From Triglochin maritima (Eukaryota > Streptophyta > Magnoliopsida > Alismatales > Juncaginaceae): a DNA stretch of 64,000 nucleotides. This document shows positions 19,770 through 32,236 of the stretch, in pieces (positions within the stretch are counted from its first letter, which is position 1; every line of letters starts with the position of its first letter). Below the pieces are notes generated by a model that searched no databases, was not told where the DNA came from, and saw nothing but the letters and a program-made list of their open reading frames with translations. Where the stretch lies: positions 26,868,501 to 26,932,500 of the forward strand of contig OY821786.1 in the NCBI GenBank assembly GCA_963682175.1, written 5' to 3'. The position numbers were made by a program, and so were the translations under genes.

Positions 19770-22310
19770 GACATCCACCATCGCTCAACTCCTATGTTAA
19801 GACTCCTCTCATTTTTGTGTAGGTTAAAAATGTGAGTCCTCATGTTGTTATTCCTCTGGGACCGAGATCTCGATTTCCTGTAGTTTCTATGAGTATTCAT
19901 GACCGGGCTACTGGATCCGAAGGCATGAAATCCAATTCGCCAATCCTTGAATTTGTGGGTTTTCAATTGCACTTCTTTGTTGTGCGTGAATTCTAGCTTA
20001 AGTTATACATATCTTCGTGTACCTCGTGAATCATGTGAATCTGCAAACCAAAAATATTAATTAGAAGATATTTGTAAAATAAACATTAAACCAATAATCA
20101 AGGACATATACCAGCTCTCATTCTCGTGATGCTTTTGATATATATATATACACACACAATCTGGAGGAGCAACGGAGGTCACAGGGAGCCACTTAACTGT
20201 TACATCCCAATGCCAAACCATGTAAAGACGTTGAAATTCCAACACATCATCCGACAAACTCTGATCTTCATCTTGAATATAATTTCTTCTCAACGTCCAT
20301 GCATCAATTTGGTTCCTCGTCACCTGTAACCAGTTCATAGTGGGTCTACCTTGTGTGTGTTTTGATTTTGCAGGTTTCCATTTGGCAAGGAATGTGTTGT
20401 CTGTATCCGAATTGCGCCATGATCAACTCTATCGTCAACATACATCACAACCTCTAGAAAGTAGATAATCCATGTCCTGGTCCTCCATATTGGCTCTCTT
20501 TCACTGCATATGAGGGGTAGATGTGCAGGCTACTCATCAGAGTTTGGAGTCTAAATCACCTGTGAATCATCTTGAGTGTCCAATTCATTTCGGTAGAACT
20601 CAAGAGTTGCAGTCTTCACATTTTCTTCCACTCACGAGGGGATTACATCGTGATCCAAAGGACACATGTGATCGACAAGCACTATCGTCGACTCTTTGCT
20701 AGGTCTACCGATTCGTTATTGTTCCTAACTCGAAATATGGAACAATGTCAGAAACCCAACAAGCTGATTTACTTCTTTCTTGCACGCATGATTCAATTGT
20801 GAATAAAGATGAGCCAATGCTCTAGATCCCCAACTATATCTACGTGAAGCTGATAGATCCTCCAGAAACACAAGATACTTCAAAGGCACAATGTTCCCAA
20901 TCTTGTCCACTAAAAGACTACATCCCAACTATTATAAGATGTATGCTCTAGTTTGAAACCAAACATGCTCGTCTGTAGCATCAGGAGGTATAACTCCAAG
21001 TTTAGTTTGCAACCACAACAATTTTACAACTCCACTTCTATCAAGATCATTTGGCACTTGTCCCAAACATCTCATGCACAACTCAGACTAATTCTGGTTC
21101 TGTGTGGTCATTATAGGAAGTCCAACAACGAGGCCATTGAGCAATCCAACATCTTGCAATGTAAATGTCATTTCACCATGTCTTAAATGAAACATATGTG
21201 TCTCAAGTCTCCACCTCTCCACTAATGCCCCCAATCAATGCCCAGTCTATGTGCACCCTGTGTAACCGTGAAATAATACCAAGCCTAGCTTCATCCAATA
21301 GAAACCACACTCTGTTATCACTAACGATCCATGTGTTAATCGGTGCTCAAAGCACTTCAAACGTGGAATGGTTTCCTAGAAAATAAGAGAAATTGTAACG
21401 CCCCGAGTCCGGACAAGTGCTTACCTGCCCGAACTCAGTGCGTTAAGATACGATCCTGATCGCTGCGCACTCTGATAATTAAATCCATCCGATAGGCCCA
21501 TAATTAATCTGAAAAATATAATCAACAAATTGTGAGCTCGACAGCCCGCAAGTTCCAACCGTCAATCAATCAGAATCATAATCATGTGGAAAATAACATA
21601 GAATATGACGTTCAGTCAATGAGCACAATCAAGAGACATGCATCACAAATAATATGCATGCATAACAATCTGGAACCCCCATTCGGTTTCGACCACATCC
21701 TGTGCTTCTGAAATCTATCAATTAGTCAGACGCACACATGGTAGCTCCACACTAACGACAGGCAGCCCTTTCCTCTCTCGGGTGGCTCCACGCTATCCGC
21801 TAGGCAGCTCTTTCCTAAGTTGCTCTGCCAGAAACATACATACAGCCACAGGACATGTCGACCGAAACACCACCATGCAATCATATGCATATCCTTACAA
21901 TCAACATCAATACTCAGCATGCATGCAACTACGAATATCAAGAGAGAGACATGATATGAAGATGAAGAATAACGAATCAGTACTTGCCTCAAAATCTCCA
22001 TCTTTTTCTTCTCTATATTCTTCTCAAAATTTCATCTTCTCCTAAAACCACACAATCATCCAATAATCTTAATTAGTCCATTAAGATATTTGATTATTAA
22101 CTCAACTAAAAATTCAGGATATTACAGAAATGATGTTAATATCTTATAATCACAGAAATGTTACATAATATGAAAAATTAAATTACCCCAGTGACCATAC
22201 AAGAAGCTTTATGGTCATCCTGTTGAGTAAGAAGAGATTGGTCGACTGGGCCTTGAACCACATATGTACGTGGTACATGCGAAAATGTCCTCTCTTCCAT
22301 CTGCAACAAT
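19600..22310 (-). pseudogene. Plant mobile domain (MAIN-like, PMD) gene, broken
   Basis: PMD proteins (MAIN/MAIL1-like, also named aminotransferase-like) occur both as host genes and inside transposons. Reading the minus strand: a short N-terminal exon (about 22190-22305) with GPVDQSLLTQQDDHKA; after solo LTR G, ALVERWRLETHMFHLRHGEM (21165-21240 region) and TFTLQDVGLLNGL; then the typical RRYSWGSRALAHLYSQLNHA with QLVGFLTLFHI (20725-20928); EREPIWRTRTW and a DDRVDH block (20400-20520); a Trp/Tyr-rich segment (20057-20338); and a basic C-terminus near 19600-19700. Several frame changes and stops make it non-functional. Neighbouring transposase on the same strand suggests a MULE passenger. Confidence 0.75.
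21394..22126. mobile_element. Solo LTR G (733 bp)
   Basis: Starts tgtaacgccccgagtccgg and ends ggatattaca, flanked by perfect 5-bp target duplications gaaat (21389-21393 and 22127-22131). The TGTAACGCCCC start resembles Tekay/Del-type chromovirus LTRs and LTRs D, E and F here. It separates the PMD-like N-terminal exon from the rest of that gene. Confidence 0.9.
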
Positions 22311-22899
22311 AAATTATTAACAACCTCGACATATAGATTTACAAGAATAAGACATGAAATTATATTTCAACACAACATATAAATTATTGAAGAATAAGAA
22401 AACATCTAGAATAAAAATAAGACACAAGTATGGTTGTAATAGCTTTCAACAAGTTCAATTACATAATATAGTTTCAAGTGCACGACATGTTTTCGACTAC
22501 ATATAATGAAAAGAATGTGTTCTAAAAGTTTACTTTCATATTTCAATTATTATGAATTGGATGTGCAAACATTTTGTTCCTTAATTATTGTATTCGTCTT
22601 TTGGAAGTGTTAAGGAAAAAACATTTGGTCCTTAACCATAGAACTCCGAAAGATAATGTTTACATAAATCAAAAGATATTCACAGTCATGGTAATTAACA
22701 AGGAACATTAATTACCAAGATAAAATTGTCGTGTTGGTCATCGATTGTTGTAGCTCTACAAATAATTGACGACACGAGTATATAAAAGAGGAAAATTGTT
22801 ACTTTTATATTGAATAGACCTAGCAAGTAAAACATTATGGAATTGTGTTTCGTGTCAGTAATGTTTAACTGTGTCATTTTGTATTTGTTCTGTTTATGA
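22132..22899. other. AT-rich segment with one PMD-like exon
   Basis: Apart from the exon-like block at 22190-22305 (minus), the stretch is AT-rich without a supported reading frame. It may be intron or decayed spacer between the PMD-like and transposase genes. Confidence 0.4.
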
Positions 22900-23235
22900 T
22901 AGGAGATGTTGGCATATGGGGTTCCTTGCGGGAACTCAGGCAGATTTCATGTTTCATTTTCAGGGAGCAGCCAGACGTAGGTTGGTGGTGACCGAGGGGA
23001 GTACCTCCGGGATCGGGTTCTGTCTTCTTATCTTTTTGTAGAGGTAGTGATTACAGTAGTTATGTAGTAGACATGTAATCGCTCTTTTGACACTCTGGAT
23101 TATGACTTCCATGTGGAGATATTTTATATATATGTATTCAGTTGACTTTCCAGTAACGTGCCCTTGTTGACCGTTGACGGTCGTATGTTGTATGTTTTAT
23201 TTTGAAAAAAATCTTCCGCTGTTTCGGGACGTTAC
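22900..23235. mobile_element. Truncated LTR fragment related to LTR F, opposite orientation
   Basis: This is the reverse complement of the first part of LTR F (53395-53735): it ends gtttcgggacgttaca at 23235 and contains the same ttgaccgttgacggtc phrase and the ggaactc/ttggcatatgg boundary. The other end of the LTR is missing, so no target duplication can be defined. It cuts the MULE transposase directly after a LSESFNNALREACG block. Confidence 0.8.
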
Positions 23236-24690
23236 ACCACAAGCTTCTCTAAGAGCATTATTGAAACTTTCAGACATTACTCATTGTTATCCCATAATGA
23301 TATCCACCATCATGACATATGGACCATGTTGTTGGATCTCTTTATGCGACAATATAGATATACACCTCTAGGAAGGACTCCTTTATTTGATTCATGGTGT
23401 CATCATATCGAGATAATTCATATATGGACCCAACTGTCATAAATTTAGAATGCAAGGACTTGTCCTTGTGCTACGACCATTTTGCCAGATTGCTGTCATA
23501 TGTGTAAGACAAAATTTGTGCACATCACCTTGGGATCGAGGGGGAAGCCGCTCTCACACATCGAGCAATACTAAGGTATCTATCACTAATGATACATAAG
23601 TCTGGTTGCCTGTAAACTCTGCTAGAAAGTAATTGTAGAAACCAAAACCACGACCCTACATTTTCACTCCACACCACAGCGAAAGGGGCCTTAATGTATC
23701 ATATGTTAAACTTATAGTTGAGCTTGACCTTCTGTTGGATCTCAGTTGGAGTCATACTCAAGTTTGCTCTAATTGTTGGACGAATCAACCTACAAATAAA
23801 TGATATGGTACATTGCATGTGATCAGATAGTAAGACATCATTCTTACATGTGTGTTCTGCTACATATGTTCGCACTTGGAAATAATTCTTGTCTTTCGAT
23901 ACAATTGCATGTAACCTCCACTGAGAACCATCTAGTATACAACAAATCATATAAATCTTTTGACCAAAATAAAGCACTTTCTATTGGACATGTTTCTGAT
24001 GTGCCATTTATGCAAGGTGGGCACCAAATTTGTTGTGCTTGCAAAAATTTGATTTGTCCAATATTCCCGACCTAATCATTTCCTTCATCATAGTTGATAC
24101 CTATTGCAAACACATCCTCGGCCGTGAATTTTGAATCCACTCAGTGTCGTCCTCATCATATATATTCGGCAAGTTCATAAGTTCACCCATGCTCTCATTA
24201 TCCACATTGTCGACGAACAGCTGGGAGAGAACGATCAACAACATCTCGAGTGGGGGATGATATTTCACCAAACCAAGATGGACTTGGATCTTGTGGGGAC
24301 GAAATTGAAGGATGACCCCTAAGCATAGAGTGGAACATTTCTGGCTCAACTGATGACCAAGGGATATCACCACTTAAAGGGATTGCCTCAAAATTGTCAT
24401 AGATCAAGATGCTAGCCAGGACTGGAGCTTCTTTGGGCACTTTGCCTCAAAATTGTCATAGATCAAGATGCTAGACGTCGGTGGTTATAATGGCCGACAT
24501 CTATTAGGCGATGAGTAAAGCCTATTCTGCACTAGTGTCACATCAAACTCTTCAACTAGATAGTGTCCAACTATTCTAATTTCTGAGATTAACGATTTAT
24601 AAGACATTTGTTGGAACAATGACCATTGTACAATATCCCCATTTGTACCCACAGGAACTATGACAATCTACTTTTCCATCAAAATTATGG
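23236..24690 (-). pseudogene. MuDR-type MULE transposase (second copy)
   Basis: On the minus strand: N-terminal region with FVPVGTNGDIVQWS and an acidic DDTEWIQNSRPR (24101-24650). Next is the MuDR DNA-binding region GSQWRLHAIVSKDKNYFQVRTY followed by EHTCKNDVLLSDH (23699-23977). Then comes VKLNYKFNI, a WFWFLQLL block, the catalytic-region phrase LCIISDRYLSIARCV, and a final LSESFNNALREACG where the LTR fragment enters. The first DDE block (DGTF) is not visible; a deletion is likely between 23700 and 23690. The SWIM finger is absent. Broken by stops. Confidence 0.82.
24383..24474. repeat. 59-bp tandem duplication in transposase N-terminus
   Basis: The 33-nt phrase starting ttgcctcaaaattgtcat occurs at 24383 and again at 24442 (period 59). 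The encoded peptide ASILIYDNFEA is therefore duplicated, with a frame change. Confidence 0.9.
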
Positions 24691-24710
24691 AGGTTCTAAT
24701 TTCACATCAA

Positions 24711-25444
24711 AATGATGCTCAAGGCAAAGCAGACAATCAAGGTTTTGCGGCAACAACTAGGAGGGAAAAAACAAAGAACTGGGGGAGAAAGACAAAGAAC
24801 TCGGGGAGAAAGACAAAGGACTACAATTGTGCGAAGACAAGTCGACGGACAAATCGTACGCATACGCCTTTCCAGAATGTTCCCATTCCACCCAGCCAAA
24901 GAGAACTTCTTCGGTAGACGAGAGTGGTGAAGACTTCGGCGAGGACACCTTGACGACGCCTACAAAAGGTGCCCCCACATCCCAGGTCGAAGCGGGAGAC
25001 GTCTACATCAAAGAAATGGTATGTATCCTTTTAAACCCTTGAACATAATGTAAGTCGATTGATCACTAATCTGGGGTTCTTGAATCTGTGATTGAACAGC
25101 AAAATTGGTTACACAATGAGAGAGAAAATTATGCCAAAGCTGAAGTATTATTTGATGACAATGATGTCCAAATGTGGGTTGAAGGTAGAATGGATCCCAA
25201 GGCTGGATTCAAAGGCTCCAATCAACAACTTAATAAAACACCAGATATAGAGAAGGAAAGAACTGAGAGTTCTTCAGAGGAGGAAGATGAATATGAAGAG
25301 GAATCTAGTAAAGATGACTCCTCCAAAGATCCATCTTACAGTCCAGTTCAGTCTTTCAAGATGATGATCAATCTGACACTGAGTCCTTCAGGGTTAAGAA
25401 AGAACTTGTTGCTAAAGAAGAACAAAGGACCTCTACATGGCTGA
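24711..25444 (+). pseudogene. Unrecognised two-exon-like coding remnant
   Basis: The first segment (about 24770-25018) reads Lys/Glu-rich repeats (KELGEKDKELGEKDK) and then an acidic stretch SVDESGEDFGEDTL, ending KEM. A possible intron with gtatgt and gaacag ends (25019-25099) follows. The second segment (to 25444) has QNWLHNERENYAKAEVLF, an ESSSEEEDEYEEESSKDDSSK acidic run, and a basic end LRKNLLLKKNKGPLHG. It ends 36 nt before the LINE endonuclease begins, so it could be a LINE first ORF, but I see no RNA-binding or zinc-knuckle motif to prove this. Function unknown. Confidence 0.4.
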
Positions 25445-25480
25445 AAACCTATAGAGTAAAGGGGGAGAGCAAGAATTATA

Positions 25481-28400
25481 ATGATTAGTATGATTATTTG
25501 GAATATTAGGGGAGTTATAAACATCTCCTCTATGTCTAAGCTCAAAACGCACATTAAAAATCATCAAGCTCATCTTGTCTTCCTCATTGAGCCCAAAGCT
25601 AGAACCATCACATGTCTTTCCATGGGAGATATATTCAGTTATATCACCATTCAGAAATTGTAACAACAAAATCTCGGTCTTCTATAGTCGCAATATTACT
25701 GTCAACATTCAGGTGAATATTGGTTATGACACTAGAACTCTTGTTTCTACTTCTACTAGTTATACTGAGAGAAGAAAGCTCTGGGAACACTTACAACATG
25801 TCTACGATACTCTGCAAAGCCCTTGGATAGTGGGAGGTGATTTCAATTGTGTTTTGTCCAGTGCCAACAAGAAAGGTGGGAGAGGTTTGAATTATGTTGC
25901 AGTCTCTGAGTTTGCTAATTGTATCAATAGTTGTGGCCTTCTGGAAGTTTCTCGAGAGGATAGAGACACCCTATCTTAGTTTATTGGTAGGGAGAAGGAC
26001 AAGATTTTTTGCAAAGTTGACTGGATTTTTCGCAATCCAGATTGGATGACCAATTGCCCCAACTACTATGCTCTATACCTCCCCATACTTTTCTCAGATC
26101 ATATGCCCTTGTTAAAGTACAAAGTTAGAAACAAACTTGGTGCTAGTCCTTTCAAATTCCAAACTATGTGGAACTCTCGTCCCCAATTTATAGATTTTCT
26201 TCAAATCAATTGGGAACATGTTGGTCATGTTAACCATCTCCAGCATCTTTGCAATAATCTGAAATGCTTAAAGAGCAAATTGAAATAGTGGAACATTGAT
26301 TTTTTGGTAATGTGACCACTATTGTTGAAAAGCTTGAAAACATATTGCACAATTGGAGACATATATGCAAACAAATGACTCCACTGAGCTATGGCAGACT
26401 TTAGTTGAGGTCAAATGTAATCATTATCTGATGATTCAATGGGAAGAAATCTTCTACAAGAAGAAAGCCAAGATTGATTGGCTTAAACAGGGGGATAAAA
26501 ATACTAACTTTTTCCACACTATTGTCAACCACAAAATTAGAACTATGTTGTCCATCACTTGCTTGAAAATGCTAAGTATAAAGGAGATGTGAGAAAACTG
26601 CACAAATAGGAGATTGATTACTTCACTCAGTTACTTGCTACCTTCCGTGGGACTAATGATGAAGTTATTTTCTCTTATATACGCTCACTTATCACTGCTG
26701 AAGATAATGAGATGATCAATAAAATTCTTACAACTGATGAAATCAAAGAGGCAACATCTCCTTTTGGCACATTCAATGGTCCAACAACATGAAATCAAAG
26801 AGGCAACATGTCCTGCAAATAAAAGGAAATTATCTCCGTTTAACAATGAAGACAACATCTCCTTTTTTAGGAAATGGTCCAACACCATGGAGAGAAAACT
26901 CATGGTGGTATGTGGTCTTCAAGTTGGACATGGAAAAAGCTTTTGACAGAATTGAATAGAGTTTGTTATTCACAGTTATGCAGAAGTTTGGGTTTAATAG
27001 TGAAGTTCTCAATCTCATTGGAGCTTGAATTAACAGAAATCACTTCTCCCTCCTCTTGCATGGCAGTACATATTTCCTCCCTAGCACCAGAGGTCATAAA
27101 CAAGGAGATCCATTATCTCCTACCTTGTTCATCATTGCAGAAGAGGTTCTCAGTAGGGGCCTCAACAAATTGCTAGGTCATGGCAGTATTAAACCCTATA
27201 AAACTCACTAGAAGTGCCCCCAAATTACCCACCTTTTATTTGCAGATGATACTATCTTTTTTTACTAATGGTAGTGTTGCCTCTCTTGGGAATCTTTTTG
27301 GCGTCCTTAACAGATATCAAAGAGCTTCTAGACAGAAAATCAGTATGAGGAGTCAATTTTTTCTTGCTAGCAGCATGACGATTAATAGGCAGCGAAGAAT
27401 TCAAAATATCACCCATATGCAAAAAGGTTGGATTCTTAACAAGGGAGGCAAAATTACCATGATTAAGCAGGTTTTTTCTACCATCCCTATCCATACTCTT
27501 ATTATCCACAACATTCCTAAGGGGATTTTTCACAATATTGAGATGCTCATGGCCTACTTCCTTTGTGGCCACAATGAAAGAGGTCACAATAAACACTAGG
27601 TTTCTTTGAACACTATCTGCAAGCCTATTTCTGTTGAGGGTTTGGGTATCAGAAAATTAAGCGATGTGATAATGGCTATGAGAATGAAGATGGCTAAGAA
27701 ATTTCAGTTGCAAAAGTCTCTTTATGCTAAGTTTCTCGAAGTCAAGTATGGGGATATGACTACTGATAATACTAGACTTAATGGTCCTGCTAGATGGAAG
27801 AATCTTCAAAGAACATGGCAAAACATGTAGCATTTTTTGCAGGGGTATTGAACAAGGGAATATTAGTTTCTGGGTAGCTGGTTTAAGAGAGGCCCTATCA
27901 GAAATCAAAAGGGGGTCAGGGTTACTAAATCAACTCTTACTGTTGGTGATGTTTTACAGGAAGAAGAACTTGAAGGAACTCTCACTAGACTCCACCTTCC
28001 CATAGACTTTGTTGAAGACATCTTAGGTGATTTCCTTCTTAGTGAAGCCCCTGATCAGTTCTACTAGAAATATACTTCTGATGGTCATTATACTGTAAAA
28101 TCTTGATGAAGTCTATGCAGATTTAATGAAGAGGTAACCTGAGGTAAACAACTCTGGTCTTATTTATTACCTAGCAAAATTTCTTTCCTCAACTGGCAAT
28201 TTATTTTCGGCAGACTTCCTCTTGATGACAATCTCCAGAAGATTGGGATTCAGATGGCCTCCAGTTGCAGTTGTTTTCAACATCTCAATCTTGAATCACA
28301 CCATCACTTGTTCTCTGAAAGTGTTGCAGCAAGAATTGGCTGGTATTGGCTTCAATGGCAATTTCAGAGTATCAGAATCATTAAGAAGCATCAATCCTAC

Positions 28401-29573
28401 AGCTTTTGCAGCCTCTTCACAGCCCCACCAAAGTTCAATAACTTCACAAATTGACTGCTTGTTGTTTGGTATGGGAACTTTGGAAGCGTAGGAATCATTG
28501 CAAATTTGGGGGTCATGATAGTCACAACCATGGTATTACGTTTAAACTAAAACACTGGATTCCTACTCTTCTGAGTCAAACCACTGGAAAATTCAGAGAT
28601 GCATCTATTGATAAAGAAGTGTTGGGCAATTTGGGTGTTAGCTCCTACATTAAGAGGACCCAACATATCAAAGTGGTCAAGTGGAATGCTCCCCCTAATT
28701 ATTACATCAAGTTGAACACAGATGGTGCCTGTAAGGGTAGTCGTGTCCCTTGTGGAGGTGGAGGAGTCTTTAGAGATTGCAATCGTAAGATTATCCTTGT
28801 TTACTATGGTTACTATGGGTTTGGCACCAATTCACAAGCAGAATTCAGAGACATTCTTCAAGGCATTATGATTTATGATGTTAAAAATATCAGCAAAATC
28901 ATTGTTCAATCTGACTCCAAAGCTCTTCTTGAAGTTATTAATACTAGGCATTGGATTCACCCTTCTTTTTCAATATGGATTCCTGAATTTAGAAGACTTT
29001 GGAGCACTTAAGTCATCTCAGCTAATCACCAATATAGGAAAGCAAATGGGTCTGTTGACTACCTTGCTAATTGGGGGATTGAGAATAAATCTAATGGGGT
29101 TTATACATCTCATGAGGCTCTCCCACATCTCCTTAAAGAAATGATAAATCTTGAGAAGCAAGGTATGCCTCACACCAGAATCAGGAATCATTTTGACACC
29201 TGCCACAACTAATAAGGGTTTTTTTAGGATTGTACCGTGGCTTGGCTTACAGGATTTAGGCAGTTCTTTTGCATCTTGATTGTCCACTTGGGCTCTCAAT
29301 TTTTTGTCTTAGAGGCACTTCTTCTTCTCAGTGGAGGGCTGCATTACTTGTTCTCTTTGCTTCTCCTACTCTTTACATGATTGACCATTTCATGTGTTGT
29401 TGGGGTTGGCTTGATCCTTTTGATGCATGTTCTGGTTGCTTCACTGAAGCAGATGTGGTGTTTTTGGTTTTGTTTTTGGGCTATGTTTTCTGATTTGGGC
29501 ATTGTCACAGCTGATTAGGTGGTCTGTTTGGCTTTTTGGCGTATGTTTTAGTGTAGCAGTAGCAGTTATGGCA
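25481..29573 (+). pseudogene. L1-type LINE ORF2 (endonuclease, RT, RNase H), broken
   Basis: Domains in order: APE-type endonuclease from 25481 (SMIIWNIRGV, FLIEPKA, WIVGGDFNCVLS, then FSDHMPLL near 26095). RT from about 26700 with TTDEIKEAT, KLDMEKAFDRIE (26930-26960), RGHKQGDPLSPTLF (27090-27135) and the catalytic LLFADDTIFF (27235-27270). A zf-RVT region near 28215-28330. RNase H (28650-29010) with LNTDGAC, AEF and QSDSKALLEV, followed by ANGSVDYLANWG, so all four acidic residues are kept. Many stops and frameshifts, and a 19-nt phrase (gaaatcaaagaggcaacat) is duplicated near 26738/26791 with a deletion in the RT fingers. The 3' UTR starts near 29200 and is cut by the LTR nest; it resumes at 49036. 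Confidence 0.92.
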
Positions 29574-30660
29574 AAAACTTGATTGAATTGTTTTAAATAC
29601 CGCAAGTGCACGTTGTCAGTGAAGACATGGCAAACACGGGTCGAGCCCACAGAGAAGTGTGTCAACTCTAGTTCTTTAGAAATCAAGTTGGAAAGGAGAG
29701 GAGAAGCTGTTATGCTACTAGTAAAAAGACAATTACACTAGAATGCAAAACAAACTAGATTACGATGCAAATGACAACTAAAGAAATGCAGCAAACAATA
29801 TGGAACAAAATATGGATGAACCCCTAAGGGGTGGAGTGTGAACACATATGAGGTGAGACAAGTGATGAATGACGCATTTAAGCATGTGTGTGTGTCTTCA
29901 TGCATGGGAAGTGTCTAAAGATGTGACAAGACCTATCAATCCATTCACACAATATATTAGCAGTTACGACTTGATTATCACAAGATGAGGCTCAGCATGA
30001 GAAGTGTCTAAAATTATGACAAGACTCATCAAAAACCACGAACTCATGTGAAGAACAAAGCTAAGCATGGGAGGTGTCTAAAATTCAAGGCAAAACCCAT
30101 CAAATTAAAGTTTCTTCAATCAATCAAGTAATTAAACACTAATACAAACCCACGACTAAAATGTAACATATCCAACAGGAAATTTCAGCCAACAAACATG
30201 AGGAAACCAAGCATAGGAAGTGTCTAAATCTTATGGCAAAACCCATCAAAAATCCCCCAACATGTAGATGAGTAAAAGAAACCCGATGATCATACAAACA
30301 TTCAAGTCTACACAATCAAAATTCGTCAAACATTCAAAACCTCAAAACATAAATGAACATCATTTCCACCCCCAAAGGGGGATGGAACGACTCACTACTC
30401 ATTAAACTAACATTTATATTAAGAAAAGAAAACATTCTAACTAATTATACTAAGATTACTAAAACAAGATTAACCTAAGCATGCAAGAATTAAAAGAGAC
30501 AACATGAAACTAACAAAGATTTATTTTATTACTCACTCACATTACAAGTAGCATCTCTCCACTAGAGTTTTGCTCAAAGGCTTTACTCCAAGTAGAAAGA
30601 ATGACCACCAAGCAAGGAGTACATTACAAATCAGGAAGAAGAGTTCTATTCATAGGCATG
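29574..30660 (-). repeat. LTR A, left copy (cut by LTR B)
   Basis: Starts tgattgaattgttttaaata at 29580, with the bases aaaact before it resembling the PBS-adjacent spacer of this family rather than LINE sequence. Matches 38192-38387 (about 10 percent different by eye) and, at its other end, 48432-48500. It stops at ataggcatg (30660), where LTR B begins. Contains the family phrase cccctaaggggtggagtgtg. Confidence 0.8.
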
Positions 30661-32236
30661 TGATTGAATCAGTTAAAAATATTGCAAGTGCACGATAACG
30701 TTGAAGCGGTGGCAAGTACGGGTCGGTCCAAAGGGAGCACGTATGAGTCAGATTCACGATACTCGAGTTGGGGAGAAGAAGAGAGAGATGTGATCGAAAT
30801 TAAACTACGACGCGTAGGAAATCAAAAAATAACACAATAAAAGTTAAAACCCTTAGGGGGTAGAGAGACAAAGCGAATAGGAAAATATGTGTATGTGTGT
30901 GTTCAAATGTGCTCATCAAAACATGTCATACATGAAATCCATAAAACTCAATTCCAACTTTGCCTCCACATGAAATAAGATAAAACATTATCATTAAAAC
31001 ATAAAAGACAATAATTGAAATGAAGCTAATATGTTCACATGCATCATGACTCAAATTCAACTATGTCTCCACATGAAATAAGATTTATCACAATCATTAA
31101 AAAATACAAGACATTAATTAGGATAAAGCTAACATGAGTACATGCATGCACATGTCTTGTTTCCTTCTTCCACTCCATCAGTATCCTAACCTCATCATTC
31201 CCCATAAAATAGGCCTACTAATCTAAGTATGTTCTAAGCATCACTCAAGAGTATTAGCACATCAAAGATAAGAGTGAAATCTCATTAGATGGTTGTGGAA
31301 ATCATGTAAGTCTCAAAGGATAGGATGAACACACACTAATACATCACATAGTCACAACACTTTCTTCTCCACCCCCAATGGGGATGTACTACTCTCTACT
31401 CATCTCTACACTAAAGAAAGCATGGAAAGAACATAAACCCATAATGGAAAATGAAGGAAAACAAGATTAAGCAAACGACAACATAAAAGAAATTGCAACA
31501 AAGGAAAGACATGTAATTAAAGAACAACACTAACACTTGATTGAAAAGAAAAGATTACAAAGTTTCTCCTTCTTCTCCTCCTACACTAATCAGCAGCCAA
31601 ATAAACCTAAACTAATGGAGGAGCAAGAATAAGTGGGAGAGGAGGGATTACAATGGTATATATAGACTAATACATTGTTAGGATTAATTTGGGAATAATA
31701 GGACGGCTCTAAATCACATCTGATGGTCCGAGAATGCTCAAACCCAAATACCTGACCCACGGCCAAAATTAGAGATCATTTGGACCATTTTGATCTGCCA
31801 GTTGCGGATCCGAGTCCGCCAGTGGTGGATCAAATAGATTCGATCGAGCTGTGATTTTGGCTTCTACTTATATCTTCATTTGGCACATGGGGTGAAGTCT
31901 TGATCCACTAGCTCGAATCACTTTGATTTTAATTAGAGAAATACTGATGTTATTCAAGTCCTTCTGCATTACAAACATTTTGTCTTTTACCATCAGGTCT
32001 CGACGCGTTTTTCACTTGGGTCCTTCCTGATTTGCGATCCAGTCCTTGTGCATTACAAATAGGTCCAGAACCTTCCAAATCAGTCCATACTTGTTACATT
32101 TAGGGTTTTTTTGCTTCCTTCCTATTCTTTTTTACCTAACTCCTAAAACACTACAAACAACAACTCGAGTGGCAAAATATTGAGGTAAAATAAAAGATAT
32201 ATAGCATGAATATAATGCATGATATGCTACTAATCA
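30661..32236 (-). repeat. LTR B (3' LTR of element 2)
   Basis: 1576 bp from tgattgaatcagtt to gatatgctactaatca, followed by the polypurine-side sequence aatacccccacac, so it is the 3' LTR of the interior to its right. A TATA-like tatatata lies at 31657-31664, and inverted repeats gatctgccagttgcggatc and gcggatccgagtccgc lie at 31792-31819. Its outer end resembles LTR A, but most of its body differs from LTR A at the opposite end of element 2. Confidence 0.8.

Larger units (their letters stand above)
18935..24690 (-). mobile_element. Second MULE-like unit with transposase and plant-mobile-domain gene
   Basis: A minus-strand MuDR transposase (23236-24690) is followed downstream by a PMD gene (19600-22310). 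A MULE-terminus-like sequence (gggttaattacagtttgcc) occurs at 18935 outside the PMD gene. No matching inverted terminus was found to the right, so membership of both genes in one element is inferred. Solo LTR G and an LTR fragment interrupt the unit. Confidence 0.5.

Noticed and set aside
21726..22001. 91-codon minus frame in LTR G
   Set aside because: Non-coding LTR sequence with TSD; no motif.
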